Source of the DNA: Mixophyes australis
Taxonomy: Eukaryota > Chordata > Amphibia > Anura > Limnodynastidae
Direction: 5' to 3'
Length of the DNA stretch: 64,000 nt
Assembly (NCBI GenBank): GCA_036250195.1
Contig: JAVHZZ010000002.1
Span: forward strand, 69,306,205-69,370,204
Shown here one piece after another: positions 30,541 to 43,391 of this stretch; the stretch's first letter is position 1; each line of letters begins with the position of its first letter. The translations under genes and the position numbers were made by a program. The notes under the pieces were generated by a model that searched no databases, was not told the origin of the DNA, and saw only the letters and a list, made by a program, of their open reading frames with translations.

Positions 30541-32446
30541 ACCTGTAAGTCACTTGTGTGAATGCAAATTAGCCAAGATTTATTGATCAAATAAATGTAA
30601 CAATATTCAGCTAGCAACACGCCTATAACCATAAATGTATAACCTTGTATATAAATAACTTTAAATCTAATTTACATTACCCATTTATAATGTAATCTAA
30701 CATAATTATTTTTCTTACTACTAACTGCCCCAAGGGTGTGAAGGCATTAGAGGAGTGTTTCTAACCAGCCCCATGAACTGCTCCATGCCACCATTTGTGG
30801 TCAGTCACACCAACACCATCATCTCCTCAGGACCTCACCCTTGGATGAACCCTCGGGAATAACTTTAACCTTACCAATGAACGCGTAACCCATATAAACC
30901 AAGTCTCTACAGGACCACTGCATAGTAGTCCCTGAAACCTGTGATGTGTCTTGACCTGTGTAATTAAACCCTGAAATACTCTGCCAACGGCTCTATTGAA
31001 CTAACCAGTACTGCGCATTCAGAATAGTCACTGAGACGCATGAAAACAATACTATCCAGGTAGTGGAAAATCTCTGTTTCCTCTCTTAGAACCCACTCTA
31101 AAAAGGCGCTGAAGGCTTCATAAAAGCATGTGACAGTGAAAAACCAAAAGCATTTTCATATCCATTCAAATCTTTTATTCAGACTCACATTACTGACAAG
31201 TATCAAACACCGCAACTCGGGAGTGGAATGTTGCTGATATGTTGTGTCTGCTGTACTCACTTCTCAATGCAGTGCTTCTACCTAAGTCTTCTAGCTGCTC
31301 TCTGTGAGGGTGTAGGTACCTTGACTAACCAGGGGACGACTTTGGAGACCCCCATGAATCCACACAGACCTCTCATGGATAACACAAACACAGCATCTAT
31401 ATACAAACGATTATTAGAGGACAGGGTGCTTGAAAACAATAAATGTAATTAAGCATGTGGTAAGTAAGCACAAGTGGTAACCTATGAATTGTAATACCAG
31501 TTTCATCTCCAATACTACTCTCAATTACAATGAGACTACACCTCTAAATCTGAGACATGTCTCTCACATAGATTGTATGTACCTACAGGCTTACCACATT
31601 TTAATAACACACAAACAAGTCAAACCTGGTTGCCTGACAGACTTTAACTGCACGCTGGTATAGCCAAATAGACAAAGTATTAAATTGCTGCAATAGCATT
31701 GAATAAACATTACAGTGACAATAGGAATAGACTCAAAGACCAAATATACTTAGCTGTTACGAGCCGCGGCGGTGCCCAGCCGCCGCGACTCACTCACCCG
31801 CGTCCCGGCCGTCGCCATGGCGACCGGGACGTCATTTCCGGCCATAACCCGGCCGTTGCCGGGGCAACCAGCAGACGCTTCAGAGCTGCGTCCCGGCAAT
31901 AGGAGGAAGCCGGGCGCAGCGTTCTACAGCCTGTGGGCTAATTAATATGGGCAGATTATAGGAGGCAATTACAGGCATTAGCCTGCAGCTGTGCAGGCCA
32001 GGGGCAAGCCCTGATTGGCTCTATTAGTGACTGCTCTATTAACCTGCAGGAGTGTGTTCAACCTGTGATTGGTTCAGCTGGGTATTTAAGGCAATGAGGT
32101 CTGCTGCCTCATTGCCGGTTATAGCTTCTGTGCTCCAGTCTGCTGACCTGCTTGTTCCAGTTCCTGTATCCTGTATCTACGTTTGACTTCCCGTGTATGA
32201 CCCTTGGCTTCGTATTGGACTTCGCTTGTGTTTCCTGTGACCCTGATCCTTGGCTTGTTTACCCGTTCTGCTACTTTGCCTGTGACCTCTGACCTCAGCT
32301 TGTTCATCATTACTGTTACCTGCTGCCGGCCTTTGACCTCTGCGTGGACCTGACTCTTCTTGCCTGGGTTCTCCCCAGCCGGTACACACTTCACGACCCT
32401 CTGTCAGTCTGCAGCCCAGTCTGTCCCCACCATCAGGGGCTCCAGT

Positions 32447-34408
32447 CAGCGTCGGACTGGGCCGCCGGTGGACCGGGAAATCCACCGGTAGGCCCTGATG
32501 GCAGATAGCTCCGCCCTCCTCCGTGGTGGGGCGGGGCTAAAAAAAATGATTCCTGTGTCCTCGGGTGTTGGTGGGAGCCAGGTGCCGTGGGTGGCTGGCC
32601 CCTCCTCAGGGACCAGTCACTTTCGCTAAACAGGAAACAGGAAGTAGCGTGCGTTCCACCGTGGAACGCACGTTACTTCCTGTTTTGCTTTTGATCGCAC
32701 AGCAAGCATGTGAGCTGCAGCAATAAGGTAAGTGTGAATGAAAGATGGCCCTGCTATTTGTGTGAGAACAGGGGAAGGGGGGCCTGCTATTTGTGTGAGA
32801 AACAGAGGAGGGGGGCCTGCTATACTGTGTGAGAGACAGGGGAGGGGGGGCCTGCTATTTGTGTGAGAGACAGGGGAGGGGGGCCTGCTATTTGTGTGAG
32901 AGACAGGGGAGGGGGGCCTGCTATTTGTGTGAGAGACAGGGGAGGGGGGCCTGCTATTTGTGTGAGAGACAGGGGAGGGGGGGCCTGCTATTTGTGTGAG
33001 TGACAGGGGAGGGGGGGCCCTGCTATACTGTGTGAGAGACAAGGGAGGGGGGCCTGCTATTTGTGTGAGAGACAGGGGAGGGGGGGCCTGCTATTTGTGT
33101 GAGTGACAGGGGAGGGGGGGCCCTGCTATACTGTGTGAGAGACAAGGGAGGGGGGCCTGCTATTTGTGTGAGAGACAGGGGAGGGGGGGCCTGCTATTTG
33201 TGTGAGTGACAGGGGAGGGGGGGCCTGCTATACTGTGTGAGAGACAGGGGAGGGGGGGCCTGCTATACTGTGTGAGAGACAGGGGAGGGGGGGCCTGCTA
33301 TCTGTGTGAGAGACAGGGGAGGGGGGGCCTGCTATCTGTGTGAGAGACAGGGGAGGGGGGGGCCTGCTATACTGTGTGAGTGACAGGGGCCTGCTATACT
33401 GTGTGAATGAAATGGGAGGGGGGGCCACTATACTGTGTGAATAAAATGGGAGGGGGGGCCACTATATTGTGTGAATGAAAGGAGTGTGGGCTGCTATAAT
33501 GAGGGAATGTTTTTTTTTAATATAATGTGTGATATGAGGGAAAGGAGTGGGGTTGCCTTAATAGTACATGGGTAGGAGATAGGCTATTAATTTAATTTTG
33601 GAGTTTAGGTGGGGGCTAATTATTTAATGGGTGCTATTTTATTTGTGGGGTGATGGTGGGGCAATTTAATTTATTGGTGGGCTATTTAATTTCAGAGTGG
33701 GGCCTATTAAATTAAGATGGGGTGACAGGACCTTTAATTTTATCCTGGGGTGGTTTAGGTGCTATTAATTGAATGTGGGGCTGAGTTTGAGGAGCACGAG
33801 GTCTATTTATTAAATGTGAATATGAATTATTTAATGGCAGTGACTGTTGTGGGAAATAGGTATATTTATTATACGTAAATGATATTCATTTATTGCTGGG
33901 GCTGTTTGGAGGGAGGGAAATAGGTTTATTTATTAAGTGAGAATACTCTATCTTTAATGTTGGGGCTGGAGGAAGGCCTAAGTATTAATTGTGGGTGCTA
34001 TAGATTTTACGCCGGGGCTAGTTGGAATTTTCTAAATGTACCCATTTTTTTTCAAAATAGGGCACCCAACATTCCGGGATCCAGACAAGTCGCAACTTAA
34101 GAAACCAGCAGCCACAGGTGGTGACAAGAACAGGTAGGACAGTCTGTCAAATGTTCTGATTCTAGTGGGACAATCCTGATTTTTGGTGACTGTTCTGCCC
34201 AATCTATGGGGCAGGTCAAGACTGTGTACTCTTTATGTACACACTGCTTTCTTTTTATACTACACTAGGGTGCTAGCTGTCCTTCATGGGCTGACCACTC
34301 CCCCCTCTAGTGTCAGGCCCCGCCTCTATGATGCTGGCCACACCCCCTCTGGTGGGCCCCTAGCTTTGCAGTCCCCCGGTGGGCCCTTCATGCCCCAGTC
34401 CGACACTG
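32447..34408. mobile_element. Non-autonomous hAT element with internal minisatellite
   Basis: 1962 bp with inverted ends CAGCGTCGGACTGGG and CCCCAGTCCGACACTG, flanked by the perfect 8-bp duplication GCTCCAGT at 32439-32446 and 34409-34416. There is no transposase. The left half holds a G-rich minisatellite and the right half a degenerate AT-rich repeat. Proline-rich frames on the - strand are products of the minisatellite. Confidence 0.95.
32750..33480. repeat. 34-bp G-rich minisatellite
   Basis: About twenty copies of a unit GACAGGGGAGGGGGGCCTGC plus TATTTGTGTGAGA. Variants with TATACTGTGTGAG and GAGTGACAGG alternate in blocks, which gives higher-order repeats. One strand is rich in G-runs. 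Confidence 0.93.
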
Positions 34409-34483
34409 GCTCCAGTGAACACCTGACTGGCAGAGTAGACTCCGGGTTGTGTTGTGCCGGCTGGAGGGGTTCCTAACATTAGC

Positions 34484-35320
34484 TAGAACAATCAGATAAA
34501 TATACAAACCTCTCAAATAACACAAACTAAATGACTGTAATAGCTCTATCACTAGTTATCTAAAAGAAAGAACAATGCAGATGTCAGTAAATACTAGCAT
34601 ATAATATATTTGACAGATAATAAATGTGAGCAAAGAATATCAACAGCAATCCCTCATGAAACAGTTCTTTCACTCAGCTAGCTAGAGCAAATAATCCCTT
34701 TAATATAATGAAAATGTTGGGTAACGTTGGGGCACTTGTTGCATAGCCTGGGTTATGTGAAATTTTTTAATGTATATGGACAGTTGTGATTACTTCCACA
34801 CTTATCTGCACATGAAGTAGCAATTAATAAGCTTATCAGTAAATTTATATGATACAATTAGATGAGTCTGTAGTAGCCCGAGAAAATTGCACTACCAGTT
34901 TCTTTGCAGCATGTCAGGGGAGGGCTGGCAAATGTTAGCCTGGGGGGCAAGACTCGACTCAGCAGATTACTAGCAACAATTTAAAGGAAAAAAATGCAGG
35001 TGATGCAGTGACCCAGTCCAAGGCAGCCCACTATGGGACCGGACCGGGGGCAGATGCTCCCCTGCCCCCCAGCGCAGCCTGCCCCTGCAACATGTGCATA
35101 TCTGCCTAACATGAATGATTTTACTTATTTGTCACCTTGGTGCTGCAGCAATCCACTGGGACTAAACCTCCTCCTGCTTGCAGTCCTCTTTGATCATACG
35201 CGATTCACCCAGATCGGAAGACTCTCTCTGGCCAGGGGCTAGCTTTGTGTGCCTACAGTAACAATTCTTTACAGGGCACGCTCTGAGATCCCTTGTAAAA
35301 TGTTTAACACACAATGTACA
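34484..35320. other. Intergenic, no feature recognised
   Basis: No exon-like segment or repeat termini are visible between the solo LTR and the hAT leader. Short frames here lack homology. Confidence 0.45.
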
Positions 35321-35497
35321 CCCACCAAGCTCAGAAGGGATCAGACTACGCACTCGGATTTTGTCAATCCGAGCCCACCCGAACCTTTCCGATCCGAGTC
35401 GGATCCGAGACAGATCCGGGTATTGGCGCCAAATGAAAACTTGAAACCGAGGCTCTGAGTCATAATCCCGCTGTCGGATCTCGCGATACTCGGATCC

Positions 35498-35525
35498 TAT
35501 AAATTCCCCGCTAGTCGCCGCCATC
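35498..35525 (+). promoter_or_regulatory. Putative hAT promoter: TATA box plus YY1-like site
   Basis: TATAAATT (35498-35505) is followed by GCCGCCATCTT (about 35515-35525), which matches the YY1 binding core CCGCCATCTT. The spacing suits a start site near 35525-35530. The assignment is by motif only. Confidence 0.5.
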
Positions 35526-35656
35526 TTCACTCGGGCATTGATCAGGGTAGAGGGAGGGTGTGTTAGGTGGTCCTCTGTCCTGGTAGATCTCGTGCTGTGC
35601 TGTTTAGTTCTGTGCTGTGCTGTTTAGTTCTGTGCTGTGCTGTGTTCTGCAGTATC

Positions 35657-36513
35657 AGTCCAGTGGTGCTGTGTGCTGTGCTCTGTCAATTTTGAGTTCA
35701 GTGGTGCTGCTGGGTCCTGTGCTGTGTCCTGTTCAGTCCAGTGGTGCTGTGTCCTGTGCTCTGTGCTTCTAAGGGCATAGTTATTTCCCCATTATTCCCA
35801 AGTGTTTAAAAAATTTAAAAAAAGTTATACAAAAAAATAATTTAAAAAAAAATTAATTACAACCAAATTTGCAAAACCAATCCTGCAGTATAAGCCCATT
35901 GGTACTGCAATATTACCAAGTTCACACATTCAACAGTAAAAGTCCAGTGGTGCTGTGTGCTGTGCTCTGTCAATTTTGAGTTCAGTGGTGCTGCTGGGTC
36001 CTGTGCTGTGTCCTGTTCAGTCCAGTGGTCCTGTGTCCTGTGCTTCTAAGGGCATAGTTATTTCCCCATTATTCCCAAGTGTTTAAAAAATTTAAAAAAA
36101 GTTATACAAAAAAATAATTAAAAAAAAAATTAATTACAACCAAATTTGCAAAACCAATCCTGCAGTATAAGCCCATTGGTACTGCAATATTACCAAGTTC
36201 ACACATTCAACAGTAAAAGTCCAGTGGTGCTGTGTGCTGTGCTCTGTCAATTTTGAGTTTAGTGGTGCTGCTGGGTCCTGTACTGTGTCCTGTTCAGTCC
36301 AGTGGTCCAGTGGTCCTGTGTCCTGTGCTTCTAAGGGCATAGTTATTTCCCCATTATTCCCAAGTGTTTAAAAAATTAAAAAAAAGTTATAAAAAAAAAT
36401 ACAAAAAAATAATTAAAAAAAAAATTAATTACAACAAAATTTGCAAAACCAATCCTGCAGTATAAGTCCATTGGTACTGTCTGCAATATTACCAGGTTCA
36501 CACATTCTGCAGT
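35657..36513 (+). repeat. Three tandem ~280-bp leader repeats
   Basis: Units start at 35657, 35941 and 36218 with AGTCCAGTGGTGCTGTGTGC. Each carries a CTGTG-rich half, GGCATAGTTATTTCCCCATT, an A-rich stretch and CCTGCAGTATAAGCCCATTG. They separate the TATA box from the first transposase Met by about 1 kb. Confidence 0.93.
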
Positions 36514-36530
36514 ATCTTGTGCTACATATA

Positions 36531-37682
36531 ATGGAGACCAAAAATTTGGAGGATAAAGTAGGGAAAGATCCAGACCCACTTCCTCCTAATGCTGAAGCTG
36601 CTGCCACTAGTCATGACATAGACGATGAAATGCTATCAACGTCGTCTTCCAAGCCCGATGCCAAATCTCCTAGTACAGGGCATGTAAAATCCAAAAAGCC
36701 AAAGTTCTCAAAAAAAAGCAAAAAGAGAAACTTAAAATCATCTGAGGAGAAACGTAAAGTTGGCAATATGCCATTTACGACATGTAGTGGCAAGGAACGG
36801 CTTAGGCCCTGGCCCGTGTTCATGACTAGTGGTCCATCTCCACCCAAGGATCTTAGCCCTCCTCCTCCTCCCCCCCCCTACAAAAAATTGAAGAGAGTTA
36901 TGCTGTCAGCAACAAAACAGCAAACATCTCTGCCTTCTAAAGAGAAATTATCACAAATCCCCAAGGCGAGTCCAAGGGTGTTGGTGGTTGTCAAGCCTGA
37001 CCTTCCCATCACTGTACGGGAAGAGGTGGCTCGGGAGGAGGCTATTGATGATGTAGCTGGCGCTGTGGAGGAACTTGATGATGAGGATGGTGATGTGGTT
37101 ATTGTAAATGAGGCACCAGGGGGAAAAACAGCTGATGTCCATGGGATGAAAAAGCCCATCGTCATGCCTGGTCAGAAGACCAAAAAATGCACCTTTTCGG
37201 TCTGGAGTTATTTTTATCCAAATCCGGACAACCAATGTATGGCCATATGTAGCTTATGTAAAGCTCAAATAATCAGGGGTAAGGATCTTGCCCACCTAGG
37301 GACATCCTCCCTTATACGTCACCTGAATAACCTTCATAGTTCAGTGGTTAGTTCAGGAACTGGGGCTAGGACCGTCATCGGTACAGGGACACCTAAATCC
37401 TGTGGTCCAGTTGGATACACACCAGCAACACCCTCCTCGTCAACTTCCTCCACGATCTCCATCAGATTGAGTCCTGCAGCCCAAGTCAGCAGCCAGACTG
37501 AGTCCTCTCCAATACGGGATTCATCCGAGGAATCCTGCAGCGGTACGCCTACTACTGCCACTGCTGCTGTTGCTGCTGTTAGTCAGTCATCTTCCCAGAG
37601 GGGAAGTCGTAAGACCGCTAAGTCTTTCACAAAACAATTGACCGTCCCAACAGTCGTTTGCCATGACCACAAAATACGATAG
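36531..37682 (+). pseudogene. hAT transposase, N-terminal part with BED zinc finger
   Basis: Start METKNLEDK at 36531 is preferred over the upstream in-frame Met at 36441, which falls in the tandem leader repeat. After a low-complexity, basic and acidic region comes a BED finger (about 37165-37345): [13 protein letters not shown]-x2-C as CSLC and H-x4-H as HLNNLH. The frame ends at 37682, but the protein plainly continues in another frame from about 37663, so one indel near 37645-37665 has split the gene. The transposase would bind the element ends in the nucleus. Confidence 0.88.
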
Positions 37683-39051
37683 TAGTCACCCTATTGCAAA
37701 GCGTATTACTGCGGCTGTAACTGCAATGTTGGTGTTAGACGTGCGCCCGGTGTCCGCCATCAGTGGAGTGGGATTTAGAGGGTTGATGGAGGTATTGTGT
37801 CCCCGGGACCAAATCCCGTCGAGATTCCACTTCACTAGGCAGGCGATACCAAAAATGTACAGAGAAGTACGATCAAGTGTCCTCAGTGCTCTGAAAAATG
37901 TGGTTGTACCCACTGTCCACTTAACCACGGACATGTGGACAAGTGGTTCTGGCCAAACGAAGGACTATATGACTGTGACAGCCCACTGGGTAGATGCATC
38001 GCCTTCCGCAGCAACAGCTGCATCAGTAGCAGCATCTACAAAATGGCTGCTCGTGCAAAGGCAGGCAACATTGTGTATTACAGGCTTTAATAAGAGGCAC
38101 AACACTGACAACATATTAGAGAAACTGAGGGAAATTATCTCCCAGTGGCTTACCCCACTTAGACTCTCATGGGGATTTGTGGTGTCAGACAATTCCAGTA
38201 ACATTGTGCGGGCATTAAATATGGGCAATTTTCAGCACGTCCCATGTTTTGCCCACACCATTAATTTGGTGGTGCAGCATTACCTCAAGAGTGACAGGGG
38301 TGTGCAGGAGATGCTTGCGGTGGCGCGCAAAATTGCTGGACACTTTCGTCATTCAGCCAGTGCCTACCGCAGACTAGAGGCACATCAAAAAAGCATGAAC
38401 CTGCCCTGCCATCACCTCAAACAAGAGGTTGTGACGCGCTGGAACTCCACCCTCTATATGCTGCAGAGGATGGAGGAGCAGCAAAAGGCCATTCAGGCCT
38501 ACACAGCCACCTACGACATAGGCAAAGGAGTGGGGATGCACATGAGTCAAGCGCAGTGGAGACTGATTTCCGTGTTGTGCAAGGTTCTCCAGCCGTTTGA
38601 ACTTGCCACACGAGAAGTCAGTTCCGACACTGCCAGCTTGAGTCAGGTCATTCCCCTGATCAGGCTGTTGCAGAAGCAGCTGGAGAAAGTGAGGGAGGAG
38701 CTGGTAAAGCATTGCGATCCAACAAAGCATGTAGCTCTTGTGGATGTAGCCCCTTGTACGCTTTGCCAGGATCCGAGGGTGGTCACTCTTTTAAAGTCAG
38801 AGAAATACATTCTGGCCACCGTGCTCAATCCTCGGTTTAAAGCGTATATTGTGTCTCTGTTTCCGGCGGACACAAGTCTACAGCGGTGCAAAAACCTGCT
38901 GGTCAGGAGATTGTCCTCTGAAGAGGACCGTGACATGCCAACAGCTCCACCCTCATTTTCTTCCACATCTATGGCCCAGAGAGGTAGGCGACCTGAAGAT
39001 CTGACAATGGGAGATAGGAGGAAGCTGTTAAAAATAGGAACAGGCCTGTAA
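37663..39051 (+). pseudogene. hAT transposase, catalytic part, C-terminus missing
   Basis: 462 codons in a frame shifted relative to the BED part. hAT hallmarks include LTTDMWTSGSGQTKDYMTVT, VVSDNSSNIVRAL, CFAHTINLVVQ, VTRWNSTLYMLQRM and ATVLNPRFKAY. The C-terminal dimerisation region expected after the last motif is absent; the frame ends at 39051 after an unrelated tail. A splice donor-like AG|GTAGGC near 38983 could mark a lost exon junction. ZBED-type host genes share this layout, but the frameshift and copy at 22132 favour a dead transposon. Confidence 0.88.
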
Positions 39052-42000
39052 TCAGCCAATGTGGATCCAGGAGAAGTTTGAAAAGTGCCAGGACTGCACA
39101 TGTGCAGCAGGGCAGGCAAGTTGGCCATAGAGTTGAGGAGGAACACCGTACAGTCCAACATGGAGATAGAAAGGTGCGATGTGTGATATTTTTTTTTTAA
39201 CCTGAACTGCTCATCATATTGCAAATAGTCCTAACACCTGAAATTCCTATAGGCCTTCAGAATGTTATTCAAATAGCCAAAAAGAGCCAAGCAAATTTCT
39301 GCCTTCTGTTTCCCCAATCACACTAGCCAAAATAGCCAAGCTGTCCATCCCTTAAGAACACAAATACAGAACATTATTGAATGGAGTTTAATATGATGAA
39401 AAATGTTGCAATACTGAAGATCTATAAAAAGGTAAAAGAAAATGACACACAGTAATATACAATTATGCAAACAAGGTTCTTAAAATAAAAAGTAGATGCA
39501 AAATATCACAGAAACTCACGTAATTTCCTATACTCTGTTGTCAGAGGAAGCAGGAATATGAATCATATCCTTAATATTAGATTGATGCATTATATTTTAA
39601 GCATTATCTTCGTCCCACACTTTAGCAGGTGAAAAAGATGCGCCTCCTAACAGACATATATGCGTGTCTCTGCATGGCTGCCTGAATCCTATTTGCATTG
39701 ACACATATGTGTCCTTTTCCTTTGTGGCCATGCGCAGTGTGAATTTGTGCAATTTATGCCATGCAGAGTGGCGTAAATTCAACTCTGTATTGGGCCCAGT
39801 GACTTCTCATGTCACCAATTATATTTTCTTTTCTTAACCCCTGATTATGCCATAATCACAAAATCTGGGGAATTATTTTATAATTAATCTTATCATCCTC
39901 TTCTCTAAAGCTTTCATCCTTTCCCATTTGGTCTAGACTAAATCATTCCAGTGGGAATAAGGAAAATATTTCCTAATACTAATCATCAAATCCTTTTCTT
40001 ATCTTCCTGTTTGCGTTTGGCCCCAAGGCTGGTTTCGGAACACACTCATAGCCTCTTCTTGGATACCGTAGTTACCCAGATTCACCAATATAGGTACCTC
40101 CAAGCTTGTACCCAGGGCAGTCTCCCCGCCAGTGCCCCCACTCCCTCCCATCTGTTGTACCAACATGCCCCCTATGCTAACTACATGACCCCTGATGGCC
40201 TAACGCTACTGGGGCCATTTGTGACCATGTGCTCATGGGGGATGGGGTACATGCTGCCACTGAGGTGGCCCTTGAAATTTCTACTAGACTGACTGCTGAA
40301 GAGGCCACTGAGTTGTAATGTACTACACACTCTATGAAGCCACAAGGGAAGCACAGGAGTATGCACTTATTACCCCTTGTATTAATAACATTAGGTAATT
40401 TTCTCCCCTTAGTCTCATACACACCTGCCCCCCCATTGTAAGTAATAGAATGCTGTGCCTGGGAACTACCTGGATGTGCTGGCCTCACCACTGTGCCCTA
40501 TGATCTGAGTATGTCTAACCCCTGGGCCAAGGCAACTTTCATTGGTAGGCTCTTTAAGGACGCCAACACCTGTCCCCCAGTTACCTCTACTCTGCTTCCA
40601 CCATCTGTTCCACAGGCCTGAGGACACTCCCTTGCAGTGCCAAGGTAGCTGCTGCAGCTGGCCTTCTGTCCTCAAACAAGGATCTACCACTGCTGCCCAA
40701 CTTTATAACAATAAACAATAAATCACAGTATCTTACCAAATAATTTTTACAAATATTTGTGTCCCATAAACCATTGAATCATGTGTGGGCACAACATGAA
40801 CTAGGTGTACACTGTATAAAACATAAAACACTTTTTGAGTTTTTTCTTTAGAATGATAGAGCTCCTAATTTCTGGCCCAAAGTGATCTCATTCTGGAGAA
40901 TAACATGTATTGCAATCTGCCTGGCTCGCATGTTTACAAAAGCCTTGACCCACATTCCAAAGAAGAAAAATGTAATGTTGTTACACTGCAATGACATTTT
41001 TGGAAAAAAAGTCAAATTCCTGTTTATTTTGTAAGTTTGCATGTGGAAGAATCATCTGAATTCTCTTACAACACAGAATTTCAATCAAATGATGTCCTGT
41101 CCTGCCCAATTCATTCCTATTTTATCCAAACACATCTTTTTCAAGGTAGTTAAGGAAACATACAAGGAGGTGCGGACTGATGTACAATACAGAGTCCATC
41201 TCCTGGTGGTCATCTGTGACCTATACAGTCCAGCCACTGGTAGTCCAGTGTACAATGCAGAACCCATTCCTCAGTGGATGGTGGAAGTTTACTTGCCGTC
41301 AACCACTCTCCCCTTCATGTCTGCTTTCCCGTTATATTAGCTAAATGTAATTCCATTTCTGTTCCCTGACTGACAGCTGACAGCTAAGAAGTTCAGTAGA
41401 ATGGTGTACGTTGTGAGCCACTGATAGAACTGGGTTATGCTAGAGATAGGGACAACAAATAGGGAAGACTTCTGCAGCAAATGGGAAAGATGTCATATCT
41501 GCTAACATGACATTAAAAGCCACACATATCCTACAGCTATTATCAGCCTTGGCTGCAATAAAATATTACTATATTATGTGGTTTGTTGCAAGTACACCTA
41601 AAATGTACCCAGTACTGGCATGCAGTGTTATGTGGCTGCTTAATATTTGTGATGGAATGACCAGCAATACGCATTGGGTCCACCATTGTGGAGGACAGAT
41701 TTCTTCTTTAGGGGATATATGGTGGCCCAATCAAAGATACTTCAAAAACAGTTTATAGGCATCACAGTACTAATTATCTGCCATTTGTCTCCTATTTGCT
41801 TTCATCACCTCTTTAAGGTCAATGCATTTTTATAAAGTTGGGATAGAGAAGGCTGACTCAGCAGGCATCTACTTGTCTATGAATAGTCTAATTAAATGGT
41901 AAATTTTAAATGACATTTGCGTAAGAGAATTGCAGCTATATTACATAGAGCTGCATACTCCTTCATCAGGGTTGTTTGTAGTAATTGCACCTTTTGTGGG

Positions 42001-43391
42001 ATAGGCGATTTCATGTATCGGGAATTCTCCATAGCTAAAAAATTATTGCATGTTTGAAGTGCACTAGAGATTATACATATCTGGAACATAAATGGAAAAC
42101 TCTGCTTGAGACGTTGGAGGGCTTCTCTACTCTCCCAGCGTAACGCTTAGTATATGTATTTCACAGAGATCAGACTGCAGGAGATTTGGCAAAAAAGGGT
42201 ATGGGGAAGAAACATTCTCACAATCACTTGGGTCGTTACAAAGAGAATGATCAACAAGCCATAGGTACATGTCACACAATACCCCCTCCATCCTGCTCCG
42301 CTGATTGTTCTTTCATTGTTCTAAACTACCATAGAGAATTGTACTCTGTTAATACCCTTAATCACACCATTGTTAGCAACAGTGAGAGAAATCTATCTTG
42401 TCTCACTGTAGTTATCAATGGGTTAATTACAAATTACTGGGCCTCCAAGCAAAAAATGTAGAGGAGTCATTCTAAACTCCATTACTAAAGTTACACTCAC
42501 CCAGGCAGATCTACTTCAATGCACAATACAATACCATACATAAAGTGCATCTAACGCAACTGGCTGACTATATATGCATTTAACTGTCCTCCTAGGCTTC
42601 CAAATTAGTGTGCTGGCTAAATCAGTATGCACTCCTTGCAGACACATTTTCTGGGTGTTGTTGGGCCCCAGAGCAAACAGAATATTTTATTACTTTATAA
42701 ATAGATATAGTTTTTAACTGCACCACCATGAGCACGTCACACTATTCCTGACATTATGATACCAGAGTGCTAGCTTTATTCTCACAGCTCACGGAGGAAG
42801 TTTATCAATTAGCTGGTCAGGCGGTGTTAGATGATATCACCATCTGATAATAGATAACCTGCAGTTTCCACTGTGTGAATACTCATTGCTTGGGGTTTGA
42901 TATCACATTTACTAGGAAAAGGGAAGTTCTCCACAGTAACATGTAAACCTCCTGTTACTGTCCACTGATATAAATGCCACTGATATAAATGAATGTATGT
43001 TTTGTTAATACTTTATAAATCAGCAATACAAGCTTTGGTGAACATTTACAGACATATCAGATATTTTGATCATCTGAACTCTGCTAACCAATTAGGTCCT
43101 ATAATGCAGTTGTACTTTGCACCTTTCTGTATGTCGGCTGCATTTTCTCTTGCAGATTACACCGTCACTTCAACAAACAGGTAAACCTTTTCTTATTGAA
43201 GCCGTCTCTGCTTATTGTTACACTTTGTTAGCCATATGTCACAAACTCTCATTAAAACCCCTTCACATTGGTGCTGATGATTGTTTTTATTCTATGTCTA
43301 TCTTAAACACTTTTCAACTTAGTTTATTGAATCTCCTGTCCTATATAAAAACATGCATGTTCTGTTTCTTTTCCTGTTTGTAACAACTTTA
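39052..43391. other. Intergenic, no gene or complete element recognised
   Basis: Mostly unassigned sequence. Open frames at 39951-40292, 41041-41340 and 42186-42461 match nothing I recognise and lack exon signals. Confidence 0.45.

Larger units (their letters stand above)
31755..34478 (+). mobile_element. Solo LTR (family A) interrupted by an hAT element
   Basis: The LTR starts TGTTACGAGCCGCGGCGG and ends GGGTTCCTAACA. It is flanked by the perfect 5-bp duplication TTAGC at 31750-31754 and 34479-34483. Without the insertion and its duplicated bases the LTR is 754 bp and matches the Gypsy 5' LTR at 4130-4839. A TATA-like GGTATTTAAG lies at 32081-32090. An hAT element sits at 32447-34408, after GGGGCTCCAGT. 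Confidence 0.95.
35325..39051 (+). mobile_element. hAT transposon with BED-finger transposase, 3' end not defined
   Basis: A leader with TATA box, three tandem units of about 280 bp, and a two-part transposase frame. It is related to the remnant at 22132-23594. I could not define terminal inverted repeats or a target duplication; the left end is somewhere near 35325-35370 (CGATCCGAGTCGGATCCGAG). Sequence after 39051 does not continue the family, so the 3' part seems lost. Confidence 0.75.

Noticed and set aside
32626..33428. Pro/Ser-rich frames (PPSPVSHTNSR type)
   Set aside because: Translation of the 34-bp minisatellite in the hAT element.
36441..36530. Upstream in-frame Met of the hAT transposase
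   Set aside because: It lies in the third tandem leader unit; the Met at 36531 directly follows the repeats and starts the protein-like sequence.
41910..41975. Second hammerhead-like CTGATGAAGG on the - strand
   Set aside because: No GAAA box and no matching stem II follow; a chance match.
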